Below the pieces are notes generated by a model. The model saw nothing but the letters and a program-made list of their open reading frames with translations. It had not been told where the DNA came from and made no database searches. A DNA stretch of 58,796 bases from Oscillospiraceae bacterium (GTDB lineage: Bacteria; Bacillota; Clostridia; Oscillospirales; Oscillospiraceae): NCBI GenBank assembly GCA_902790375.1, contig CADARY010000035.1, positions 1 through 58,796 on the forward strand, in the 5' to 3' direction. A program made the position numbers and the translations under genes. Position 1 is the stretch's first letter, and each line of letters starts with the position of its first letter. Of the stretch, positions 32,813 to 40,422 are shown piece after piece.

Positions 32813-34102
32813 TTATTCAAAGCTTCCGTATTTGGCGACGGCTTCATCCACGCTCATGCTTCCTCTCCCGACCTGGAACGCCGCGAGACGGATCTGGACC
32901 GTGAGCGGGTCCGTAATGCCGGCCAGCTCCGGGGAGATGATACGCTCTGCGGGCACCTGGCCGAAGGGCGCGTAGACCGAATCCAGGGACAGATCCGTGG
33001 TGGGCGTGAGCAGCCGCTTGACCGTGGCCATCTCATTCAGCTCCTCAGTTCGGATCAGAAAGCGCATGAATTCGTTTGTCATATCCAGATCATCGCAGTC
33101 CTTGTTGACGGAAAACTCCACGGACGGGCTGTCGATAAAGTATCCGCCGTCCTCCGTCAGGGGGACAGGCGCGAAGGTGTAGCGGAAGGGCGCCTTGGTG
33201 AAAGCCTCAGACTGGCTTTCCCTTTTTCTCGTGCCGGACACGGTATCGCCGTGGCAGAGCATCATGGGCACGTCGCCCTCGAAAAAGCGCAGGATCACCT
33301 TGGTGTAGTTGTCTTCGATCTCATCGCAGGCAGCCAGATCAACGCAGCCGCTCTGAACCAGACGCTCCACCGCCTCCAGGGCCGGGCGCATGTACTCCCC
33401 CGCGGCGGGATTCAGCTCATTGGCAAGCGCCAGCGCCTCCGGGTTCCGGGTGAGCGCGGCCGCGATCTCCGGATACGCGAGCGTGTTCATCAGGCAGCTG
33501 GACGATTTGAGGCTGTAGCCCATCATGGGGCTCTTGTAGCCCTTGCTCAAAAGCGTCTGGCACACGTCCATCAGCTCCGTCCATGTGGTCGGGACGCTGA
33601 GGCCTTCCTTTTCAAACAGCGTGTTATTCACCAGCATGCCGTAGGTTCTGGAGAAAACCGGCACCTGCAGGACGCGGCCCTCGGCATCCCGGCTGAGCAG
33701 TCCCGGACGGATGCACTTGAGATCCAGCCCCAGTGCGGGGTCCGAAAGATCCTCCATATGCGCAATCACGGGCGCATACTGATCGTTGCCGATCATCCAG
33801 GCAAAGGAGAAGAAAATGTTGGGCTTGTCGCTGCTCTCCAGCACCGTGCCCAGCATGTTGTTATAGTCGTCCAGCTTCTTGTAGCTCAGCGCCACGTTCG
33901 GATAGAACTCGTTGAAGCGGACAAATTCAGCCTCCAGCGCCTCAAAGTTATCATAGCTTCCGGCAATTGTGATCCTGCAGCTTTTCCCCGTGTCGAGAGC
34001 CGGCTTGAATCCGCCGGCGCTTTCCTTCTGCGCTTTGCCGCCGCAGGCCGTCAGCGACACAAGCGTACAGAGAACCAGAATGATGCTCAGCAGCTTTTTC
34101 AT
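32813..34102 (-). CDS. Extracellular solute-binding lipoprotein (family 1, sugar-type)
   Basis: 429 residues. The lipoprotein signal MKKLLSIILVLCTLVSLTAC puts the lipidated Cys at residue 20. The body fits ABC sugar-binding proteins (early YDNFEALEAEFVRFNEFYPN, then VPVFSRTYGMLVNNTLFEK for the hinge-side segment). It should bind a carbohydrate outside the membrane for an ABC importer. No permease or ATPase gene is adjacent, so it is an orphan that relies on a distant transporter or acts as a sensor. Ribosome site GAAGGAGGAACGATC. Confidence 0.88.
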   Translation of the reverse strand: MKKLLSIILVLCTLVSLTACGGKAQKESAGGFKPALDTGKSCRITIAGSYDNFEALEAEFVRFNEFYPNVALSYKKLDDYNNMLGTVLESSDKPNIFFSFAWMIGNDQYAPVIAHMEDLSDPALGLDLKCIRPGLLSRDAEGRVLQVPVFSRTYGMLVNNTLFEKEGLSVPTTWTELMDVCQTLLSKGYKSPMMGYSLKSSSCLMNTLAYPEIAAALTRNPEALALANELNPAAGEYMRPALEAVERLVQSGCVDLAACDEIEDNYTKVILRFFEGDVPMMLCHGDTVSGTRKRESQSEAFTKAPFRYTFAPVPLTEDGGYFIDSPSVEFSVNKDCDDLDMTNEFMRFLIRTEELNEMATVKRLLTPTTDLSLDSVYAPFGQVPAERIISPELAGITDPLTVQIRLAAFQVGRGSMSVDEAVAKYGSFE

Positions 34103-34196
34103 GATCGTTCCTCCTTCATTTATCCTTGTCGTGCGTGTTCAGCGTCCGCCGTCACGGAAGGCCCAGCCGGCAGATGCCATTGTTTTCCTGCTCCCT

Positions 34197-34225
34197 ACTA
34201 TATGCCGTTTTCGAAAGAAAGGCAA
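34197..34225 (-). promoter_or_regulatory. Promoter of the solute-binding protein gene
   Basis: Minus strand TTGCCT (34225-34220), 17 bp, TATAGT (34202-34197). Confidence 0.6.
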
Positions 34226-34272
34226 GGGGAAAATAACGCCGCTGCTGTTTTTCCTGCAAAGCGCGAAAAGAA

Positions 34273-34301
34273 TTGTAATCCGATGTTTTCCGTTGTATAA
34301 T
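34273..34301 (+). promoter_or_regulatory. Promoter of the HD-NeuD/ACP-AMP ligase operon
   Basis: TTGTAA (34273-34278), 17 bp, perfect TATAAT (34296-34301). Confidence 0.75.
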
Positions 34302-34322
34302 GCAGGCTGTAAAGGTATACAC

Positions 34323-34376
34323 ATGTTTCAGAAGATCCTGACGAAGGCCGGGCAGGACGCCCGCGAGGCGGCTTGA
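34323..34376 (+). CDS. Possible 17-residue leader ORF
   Basis: ATG at 34323, shortly after the promoter, encodes MFQKILTKAGQDAREAA and stops at 34376, just before the ribosome site of the HD gene. The ribosome site (TAAAGG) is weak. It may be a leader peptide or chance. Confidence 0.3.
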   Translation: MFQKILTKAGQDAREAA

Positions 34377-34399
34377 GACAAAACAGGAGGCGAAGCCAT

Positions 34400-35197
34400 A
34401 TGTTTGACAAAGAACGGGCCAAAGACGTATTCCTGCGCTATACGCAGGAATACGATACGCAGAACATCCTGATCTCCCACAAAATCGAGCACACCCTCCG
34501 CGTGGCCATGCTCTCGGAGCGCTACGCGCAGGCCCTCGGCATGGGCGCGGAGGACACCGCGCTCGCCTGGTTTCTCGGCCTGCTGCACGACATCGGGCGC
34601 TTTGAGCAGGTCAGGCGCTACGGTACCTTTGTGGATTCCCAGTCGGTGGATCACGCGGAGCTGAGCGGGGACATTCTGTTCCTGGACGGCTTGCTCGAGC
34701 GCTTCCCCGCAGAGGGGCTGCCCGGGGACTGGAGGGCCATCGCGGAGCTCTCGATCCGGCAGCACAACAAGCTCAGGCTCCCCGAGGGGCTCGACGCGCG
34801 GACGCTGCGCTTTGCGGAGCTTCTGCGCGACGCGGATAAAACGGACATTTTCCGCGTCATGGTGAGCATTCCCTTTGATCAGCGGGCCGGGAGCAGCAGG
34901 GCGAGCTTCCAGGATACCGGCGAGGCCAGCCCCGATGTGATGGCCTGTGTGCTGGAGCATCGCTGTGTGCCGGCCAGGCTCCGGCGCTCCCGTTTTGAGG
35001 GGCACGTTTCGCACTGCTGCCTGGCGTTTGAGCTGGTATTCCCCATCGCCCGGCAGACCGTGAAGGAGGAAGGCTGGCTCCTTCTCCTTCTCGCCGAGAC
35101 CGACGCCGAGGGAAAGCAGATCTGGAATGACACGGAGACCGAACAGCTGCGCATTTTACGCCGTGAGATCGAAAAGGCTTGGGGCGTATCGCTTTGA
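34400..35197 (+). CDS. HD-domain phosphohydrolase
   Basis: 265 residues from the ATG at 34400 (ACAGGAGGCGAAGCCAT). The HD metal motif is present (SHKIEHTLRVAMLSE for the first His; GLLHDIGRFEQ for His-Asp; a later DHAELSG and a C-terminal HNKLRLPEG region). HD proteins hydrolyse phosphomonoesters or phosphodiesters, often nucleotides; the substrate is unknown. It is the first gene of a three-gene run with only 15 bp before the NeuD/ACP fusion. Confidence 0.85.
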   Translation: MFDKERAKDVFLRYTQEYDTQNILISHKIEHTLRVAMLSERYAQALGMGAEDTALAWFLGLLHDIGRFEQVRRYGTFVDSQSVDHAELSGDILFLDGLLERFPAEGLPGDWRAIAELSIRQHNKLRLPEGLDARTLRFAELLRDADKTDIFRVMVSIPFDQRAGSSRASFQDTGEASPDVMACVLEHRCVPARLRRSRFEGHVSHCCLAFELVFPIARQTVKEEGWLLLLLAETDAEGKQIWNDTETEQLRILRREIEKAWGVSL

Positions 35198-35212
35198 AAA
35201 GGAGGAGCAAAC

Positions 35213-36169
35213 TTGATTCTGGCATTTTACGGCGCAGGCGCAATGGGCCGGGAATTCAAATACGTTGCGGATAAGACCGGGCAATGGGAGGAGATGGTTT
35301 TTATCGACGACCATGCCGCTCTCGAAAGCCTGCTGGGCTGTCCCGTCGTCGGCTTCCAGGCGTTTCGCAGGCGCTGCCGCCCGGAGGACACGCAATTTGT
35401 CATCACCATCGGCGAGCCGAAATACCGCAGGGAGGCCTTCGAGCGCATGGCGGACGCGGGCTATCGCGGGGCGCGGCTGATCCATCCCTCGGCGGATATC
35501 TGCCCCGACGCGGAGCTTGGCGAGGGGGCGGTCATCGGCGCGGGCGTCTCCGTCGGTTCGCTGGCAAGGATCGGCAATAACTTCTATGCCGCCAAGGGCG
35601 CGTCCATCGGCCATGATGCGGTCATCGGGGACCACAGCCGCGTCGGCGCGGGCGCGTTTATCGGCGGGCATACCGTCATCGGGGAGAACGCTTTCATCGG
35701 CAGCGGCGCGCTTTTGAAGGATCGCATCCACATCGGCGATGCAAGCGTCGTCGCCATCGGCAGCGCCGTGTTCAGCGACGTTGCCGCGAACACCACCGTC
35801 ATGGGCAATCCCGCGCGGGTCACCAACGAGGGCGCGCAGGGGCTTTTGTACGCGCCGAGCCGCGCGCTTGCGGAGGCCGCCCCCTCCGGGGAGCAGAGCG
35901 CAGCCGCGGCCCCGGAGGCGCTCGGTCCGGACCGTATTGCGGAGCTCTACTGGGAGGCCTTCTCCGCCTGCTTCGAGGGGACGGACTTTAACCCCGTCAG
36001 CTTCCGCTTCCATGACGACGGCTGGGATTCCATCACGCAGATGAGTCTGATCTGCCGTCTGGAGGAGACCTTCCACATCTCCTTCAAGGGCAGGGAGACC
36101 ATGAAAATCAACTCCTACCAAACCGGCTTCGAGCTTGTGCGCAAAAAGCTTGAAAGCGCCAAAAAATGA
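35213..36169 (+). CDS. NeuD/PglD-like acyltransferase fused to an acyl-carrier domain
   Basis: 318 residues, TTG start at 35213 behind AAAAGGAGGAGCAAAC. Residues 1-85 are a PglD-type nucleotide-sugar-binding half (LAFYGAGAMGREFKY). Residues 95-205 are a left-handed beta-helix of hexapeptide repeats with the active-site histidine region SIGHDAVIGDHSRVG, ending VMGNPARV. After an Ala-rich linker (215-235), residues 238-318 look like an acyl carrier protein with Ser273 in DGWDSITQMSLICRLEE as the phosphopantetheine site. NeuD enzymes normally use acetyl-CoA; here the acyl donor may be the tethered carrier. The AMP ligase follows 11 bp later. Confidence 0.78.
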   Translation: MILAFYGAGAMGREFKYVADKTGQWEEMVFIDDHAALESLLGCPVVGFQAFRRRCRPEDTQFVITIGEPKYRREAFERMADAGYRGARLIHPSADICPDAELGEGAVIGAGVSVGSLARIGNNFYAAKGASIGHDAVIGDHSRVGAGAFIGGHTVIGENAFIGSGALLKDRIHIGDASVVAIGSAVFSDVAANTTVMGNPARVTNEGAQGLLYAPSRALAEAAPSGEQSAAAAPEALGPDRIAELYWEAFSACFEGTDFNPVSFRFHDDGWDSITQMSLICRLEETFHISFKGRETMKINSYQTGFELVRKKLESAKK

Positions 36170-36180
36170 AGGGAGCCGCT

Positions 36181-37623
36181 ATGGGAAAACTCTGGGATTT
36201 TGAACGCTTTGCCGATTCCCCGGCGATGATTGCGGACACCGGCGTGACGCTTCGCTACCGCGAGCTTGCCGCGCTTTCTGCCACGCTGGGGGAAGCCGTT
36301 GAAAAGCATGTCGAACGGGCCGCGGAGGAGAAGCCGCTGACCTTGTTTCTCTGCCGCAACTCCATCGGCGCGCTCTCCGGCTACGCCGCGCTGATGAACG
36401 GCGGATATCCCGTGCTGCCGCTCTCCGCGGAGCTTCCCTCCGCGTCGCGCAGGGAGCTCATGAAGGTCTACCGCCCCGGCCTTCTCCTTCTGCCGGAGGA
36501 GCTGCGCGGGGAATATCCCGCGATGCGCGAGGTCGCCGTGATCCGGGATTACGTCCTTTTGAAAACCAACTACCTGGAGCGCTATCCCGTGCATCCCGCG
36601 CTCGGGCTTCTGATCACCACCTCCGGCTCTACGGGCTCGGCAAAGCTTGTGCGGCAGAGCTGGGAGAATCTGTGCTTCAACGCCGAAACGCTCGCGGAGA
36701 TCCTCGGGATCTGCGCGGCGGACCGGACCATCACGGCCCTGCCGCCGCAGTATACCTACGGGCTCTCCGTGCTCCACGCCAATCTCCTGCGGGGCGCGGC
36801 GATGGTGGTGACGGGCTATTCCGTCATGGACCCGGAATTCTGGGATCTGTTCGAGGCGGAGGAGGCGACATGCTTCCACGGCGTGCCCAATACCTATGAC
36901 ATGCTCCACCGCATCGCCCTCTTTGAGGATGATTTTCCGAGTCTCAAAACCATGAGCCAGGCGGGCGGCAAGCTCAGCACGGAGCTGCAGGCGTACTACG
37001 CCCGCTATGCCTCGGAGAACGGGAAGCGCTTTGTCATCATGTACGGGCAGAGCGAAGCGACAGCCGCCATCAGCTTTCTCCCGCCGGAGGACGCGCTGCG
37101 AAAGCCCGGCTCTGTCGGCCGTGTCGTCCCGGGCGGGAGCGTCCGGCTGACGGACGAGCAGGGAGAGCCCGTGGAAGGAGTCCATGTGCGCGGCGAGCTC
37201 GTTTATCAGGGCCCCAACGTGGCCATGGGCTATGCCAGGTGCGGCGAGGATCTTTGCCGGGGAGACGAGTGGAAGGGCGTACTCCGCACCGGCGATATCG
37301 CCGAGTTTGATGAGGAAGGCTATCTTGCCATCACCGGCCGCCTGAAACGCTATATCAAGCTGGCAGGCCACCGGACCAGTCTGGACGAGGTCGACGCCCT
37401 TGTGATGGACGAGCTCAACATCCTCTGCGCAAGCGTCGGGACAGACGATCATCTGACTGTTTTTGTCACCGCCGGAGCAGACGCGGCTCCGGTCAGGGAC
37501 CTTCTCTCCAGGAAGCTCAGCGCCGCCCGCGCAGGTCTGCGGGTATTGACGATTCCAGCCCTTCCCCAGAACGAGGGCGGGAAGATCCTCTACGCCGAGC
37601 TTCAGGCCATCGCGGAAGCATAA
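36181..37623 (+). CDS. AMP-dependent acid:carrier ligase (ANL superfamily)
   Basis: 480 residues from the ATG at 36181 (AAGGGAGCCGCT), preferred over the in-frame ATG at 36166 that overlaps the upstream stop. ANL motifs: TSGSTGSAKLVRQSW (A3), the aromatic YGQSEA (A5), RTGDIAEFDEEGY (A7), GRLKRYIKLAGHRTS (A8 hinge) and a catalytic Lys in NEGGKILYAE (A10). It should adenylate a carboxylic acid and load it on a thiol, most simply the carrier domain encoded just upstream. The N-terminal domain is short, as in DltA-type ligases. Acid unknown. Confidence 0.85.
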   Translation: MGKLWDFERFADSPAMIADTGVTLRYRELAALSATLGEAVEKHVERAAEEKPLTLFLCRNSIGALSGYAALMNGGYPVLPLSAELPSASRRELMKVYRPGLLLLPEELRGEYPAMREVAVIRDYVLLKTNYLERYPVHPALGLLITTSGSTGSAKLVRQSWENLCFNAETLAEILGICAADRTITALPPQYTYGLSVLHANLLRGAAMVVTGYSVMDPEFWDLFEAEEATCFHGVPNTYDMLHRIALFEDDFPSLKTMSQAGGKLSTELQAYYARYASENGKRFVIMYGQSEATAAISFLPPEDALRKPGSVGRVVPGGSVRLTDEQGEPVEGVHVRGELVYQGPNVAMGYARCGEDLCRGDEWKGVLRTGDIAEFDEEGYLAITGRLKRYIKLAGHRTSLDEVDALVMDELNILCASVGTDDHLTVFVTAGADAAPVRDLLSRKLSAARAGLRVLTIPALPQNEGGKILYAELQAIAEA

Positions 37624-37675
37624 GAAAGCAGTGCCGCGCACTTTGTCGGGACAAATTGTGCGGCACTGCTTTCTT
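37622..37675. terminator. Long hairpin terminator between convergent genes
   Basis: A 16-bp perfect outer stem AAGAAAGCAGTGCCGC / GCGGCACTGCTTTCTT, with inner pairing CTTTGTC/ACAAA. It starts at the ligase stop codon and ends beside the transporter stop. Confidence 0.85.
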
Positions 37676-37676
37676 A

Positions 37677-38993
37677 TCATAACACGGGCATGATCGTCAT
37701 GGTCCAGCCGACCGAGAGGGCGCAGGCGATGAGGGCATAGAGCCAGCCGCCCCGGATCAGATCCCGCTGATCGTACCCGCCGTATTCCATGATGTACGGC
37801 ACGGCGGCGGTCGGCATCGGCGTCATGAACGCGGTGAGCGCGCCGGCCTCGACCAGGATCACCAGCCCGCGGGGATCGCCGCCGAGCTGATTGGCGGCGG
37901 CGCAGGCGATGGGGAAAAACAGGAGCATCGCCCCGCGGTTGGACATGAGCTGCGCAAGGGCAAAGGGGAAAAAGAAAAAGAGGAAGCCGACGGCATAGCT
38001 GTTGTTCGCCTTCCGGACCAGGCCCGCGATGAAGCCGCCGATCAGATCGCCCGCGCCGGTGCCGGAGAGAGCCCCCGCCATGGCGAGCGAGCCGATAATG
38101 AGCAGCAGCATGCTCACCGGGATCGCCTGTCCGGCCTCCCTGGGCTTCAGCACGCCGAGCAGCACCATGAGGACCGCGCCGACAAGGCAGATCTGCCAGA
38201 CCGCAAGGGCGCGCAGCAGGCTTGCCTGGAGCATCAGCGCTGCGGCAGTGCCGAAGAAAACGACAATGCCGGCCGCCTCCGAAAAGGCGGGCAGCGGCGG
38301 GCGCTGAGCGTTTGCCGCCTCCGACCCCGCAGGGCCGGCCGTGCGGCGGTCCGGACAGAAGCGCGGCATCACGAACGCACAGTAGAAGACCGTGAAGATC
38401 AGCATCGGCAGCCGCGCCTTCATGGGCTCGAAAAAGCCGATCGCCGGCACGCTCCCGCCGAAGCTTTCCAGCTTGTCGTAGTAGGCGCTGATATAGCCGT
38501 TGAGCTCGGCTGCCTGGGTCGCGCCGTTGCCGACGGGCAGCGTGCAGCAGGTGCAGATGGAGACCACGCCGAGCGGCAGCGCGAGCCTGGATCTGGAAAT
38601 CCCCATGGAATCGGCGGTGGCCATGCACAGCGGAGCCGCGATCCCAAAGACGATGACGGGGCTCTGCACCATCTGGCTCAGGAGCATGGTGAGCAGGCAG
38701 TACAGCAGCAGCACCCTTGTGAGACTCCCCCTCGCGGCGCGGGAGATGCCGGCGGCGAGGCGGGCGCAGAAGCGGGTTCTGCCGAAGCCGGCAGCCGCCA
38801 CGCTCATGGCCCCGACCATGATAACCGTGCCGTTTGAAAAGCAGCCCAGGGCCTCCGAGGCGCTGAGGCAGCCTGTGAGCGTCAGCGCCGCGAGGGACGC
38901 CATGGCGACGGTCGCAAGACTCCACACCCCTGTCATATAACCTGCGCAGGTCAGTGCGAAGATGAAAAGGCAGGCGATCAGCTCTGCTGACAT
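37677..38993 (-). CDS. SLC13/ArsB-type anion permease
   Basis: 438 residues with about 11-12 hydrophobic helices, start behind CAAGGAGGAAGGATAAGC. Two inverted halves carry the family's Asn/Thr-rich hairpin loops, with MVQSPVIVFGIAAPLCMATA in the first and LMSNRGAMLLFFPIACAAAN followed by MTPMPTAAVPYIMEYGGY in the second. The superfamily moves dicarboxylates, sulfate or other anions with Na+ or H+. The substrate is not clear, and no metabolic partner lies next to it. Confidence 0.85.
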   Translation of the reverse strand: MSAELIACLFIFALTCAGYMTGVWSLATVAMASLAALTLTGCLSASEALGCFSNGTVIMVGAMSVAAAGFGRTRFCARLAAGISRAARGSLTRVLLLYCLLTMLLSQMVQSPVIVFGIAAPLCMATADSMGISRSRLALPLGVVSICTCCTLPVGNGATQAAELNGYISAYYDKLESFGGSVPAIGFFEPMKARLPMLIFTVFYCAFVMPRFCPDRRTAGPAGSEAANAQRPPLPAFSEAAGIVVFFGTAAALMLQASLLRALAVWQICLVGAVLMVLLGVLKPREAGQAIPVSMLLLIIGSLAMAGALSGTGAGDLIGGFIAGLVRKANNSYAVGFLFFFFPFALAQLMSNRGAMLLFFPIACAAANQLGGDPRGLVILVEAGALTAFMTPMPTAAVPYIMEYGGYDQRDLIRGGWLYALIACALSVGWTMTIMPVL

Positions 38994-39069
38994 GCTTATC
39001 CTTCCTCCTTGATGGCGAAGCTGCCGCTCCTCAGCCCTCGCAATACGCGCTCATAAAAGTCCGCACAGC

Positions 39070-39105
39070 GCAAACCCGCTTTTGCACGCGCAAAAGCGGG
39101 TTTGC
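39070..39105. terminator. Perfect 16-bp hairpin after the double-glycine microprotein gene
   Basis: GCAAACCCGCTTTTGC (39070-39085), loop ACGC, GCAAAAGCGGGTTTGC (39090-39105). No strong U-tract follows on either strand. Confidence 0.6.
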
Positions 39106-39154
39106 AATACTGTTTTCAGAAGCGCGCGTCAGGCTGCCGAACGGCTGCGGTTTT

Positions 39155-39388
39155 TTACCAGGCCAGCTCTCTCCCGTAGTGACGGGCGTATTCCTCTTTT
39201 GTCATGACCTGCGTACTGATGTTATATGCCTTTGCAAACTCAATGGCCTTCTCTCTGCCCGGCACCGGGGAAATCACCGTGCCGTCCTGGCGGATCAGCC
39301 AGAATTTCTTGCCGTCGCCGTCATCGACGATCGCGCCGCCGCTGACCGCTTTCAGCTCCTGATCGCTCATTTTCTTCGCATCCATCAT
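39155..39388 (-). CDS. Double-glycine-leader microprotein of unknown domain
   Basis: 77 residues, ATG at 39388 behind AAGGAGAATATAATC. MMDAKKMSDQELKAVSGG is a clear ELxxVSGG leader, close to that of the SH3-like protein at 19447 (KMKDQELEAVSGG). The mature 59 residues (KKFWLIRQDGTVISPVPGRE, KAIEFAKAYNISTQVMTKEE, RHYGRELAW) are not a bacteriocin I know; the FWLIRQDGTVI start suggests a small beta domain. Its promoter has the same two-box layout as both LysM genes. Confidence 0.8.
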   Translation of the reverse strand: MMDAKKMSDQELKAVSGGAIVDDGDGKKFWLIRQDGTVISPVPGREKAIEFAKAYNISTQVMTKEEYARHYGRELAW

Positions 39389-39441
39389 GATTATATTCTC
39401 CTTCCTGAATTTGTTTTTGTGATCCTCCCGTTTACGTGCTC

Positions 39442-39475
39442 AGTATAACACCGGTATCCTCACACTACTGTCACA
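39442..39475 (-). promoter_or_regulatory. Two-box activator-type promoter, third double-glycine gene
   Basis: Minus strand TGTGAC (39475-39470), 5 bp, TGTGAG (39464-39459), 11 bp, TATACT (39447-39442). Same geometry as at 25727 and 32720 although the coding regions are unrelated. Confidence 0.75.
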
Positions 39476-39688
39476 CCCGCGCGGGGTCTCGCTCCTGCTC
39501 CGGCAGGCCCGGCCGCTCCGCACAGCGCAGCAGCTTTGCCGGAGCATCTCCCGGACGTTTACTGTGCACATTTTACCGTTAAAAACAGATTCTGTCAATT
39601 GATTCGCGCACGATTAAGGAAACATTAAGATTTCCATGCCGCATGTTTCTTCTCTTCCAGTCAAAATAAAAACGGCAGAGAAAAGCTG

Positions 39689-39717
39689 TTCACAAGACAG
39701 GCAATCTGTGGTAAACT
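39689..39717 (+). promoter_or_regulatory. Promoter of the methionine synthase operon
   Basis: TTCACA (39689-39694), 17 bp, TAAACT (39712-39717). The leader to the TTG start is only about 27 nt, so no S-box or cobalamin riboswitch fits. The remaining 200 bp upstream (39480-39680) shows no feature I can name. Confidence 0.55.
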
Positions 39718-39750
39718 GTTTCAACATACCATGCGGAGGAGGAGACCGGA

Positions 39751-40422
39751 TTGGAGGCAAGACTGACGGGGATCAGCCGCCGGGAAACATTGAAGTATCT
39801 CGGGTACGCGGGCAGCCCGCTCCCGGAGGACGTTCTGGAGCAGCTCTCCGCCGGCGAGCGGGAAATCCTTCAGCGGGCGGCGCCAAGGGTGCTCTGGCGT
39901 CTTTTTGACCGCGGGCCTGCCGGAGAGCTGGCGGGAACGGGTTATACCCCGGCGGGGGATGATATCCGGGACCTTCTCAGGGACTGCGATCAGGTGATCC
40001 TGATGGCGGCGACGCTGGGGATGGAAACGGAAGCGCTGCTGCGCCGCACCCAGGCAAGCGACATGGCCCGGGCGGTGATCCTGGACGCCGCTGCCAGCGC
40101 CGCCATTGAAAATGTGTGCGACAATCTCTGCGCCGACCTTGCGGAGGCCTTTGCGCCGCGCTGTCTGACGGACCGCTTCAGCCCGGGCTACGGGGATATG
40201 CCCGTCAGCCAGCAGGCAGAGCTGTTCCGGCTGCTGGATATCTCCCGGCGGATCGGGATCAGCCTCTCGGAAAGCGGGCTGATGGTGCCGCAGAAGAGCG
40301 TTACGGCGCTGATCGGGGTATCCGACCGGCCCCAGGGCAGGCGGAGCCGGGGCTGCGAGGCGTGCGCGATGTCTGCCGACTGTGCTTATCGGAAGGGTGG
40401 AACAAGCTGTGGAAAAACATGA
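39751..40422 (+). CDS. Stand-alone methionine synthase activation-domain protein
   Basis: 223 residues, TTG start at 39751 behind GCGGAGGAGGAGACCGGA. RFSPGYGDMPVSQQAELFRL and GISLSESGLMVPQKSVTALI match the SAM-binding C-terminal activation domain of B12-dependent methionine synthase. The C-terminus adds a short cysteine motif (GCEACAMSADCAYRKGGTSC). In this lineage MetH is split: this protein reactivates oxidised cob(II)alamin, and the catalytic parts are encoded next, overlapping its stop by 14 bases. Confidence 0.87.
   Translation: MEARLTGISRRETLKYLGYAGSPLPEDVLEQLSAGEREILQRAAPRVLWRLFDRGPAGELAGTGYTPAGDDIRDLLRDCDQVILMAATLGMETEALLRRTQASDMARAVILDAAASAAIENVCDNLCADLAEAFAPRCLTDRFSPGYGDMPVSQQAELFRLLDISRRIGISLSESGLMVPQKSVTALIGVSDRPQGRRSRGCEACAMSADCAYRKGGTSCGKT

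Noticed and set aside
36115-38925. 936-codon minus-strand frame across the AMP ligase and the transporter
   Set aside because: It crosses a convergent terminator and reads as Arg/Ala/Pro-rich shadow; ANL motifs on the plus strand and membrane helices of the transporter are convincing.
39480-39750. SAM or cobalamin riboswitch before the methionine operon
   Set aside because: No B12 box or S-box core is visible, and the likely transcription start leaves only about 27 nt of leader.
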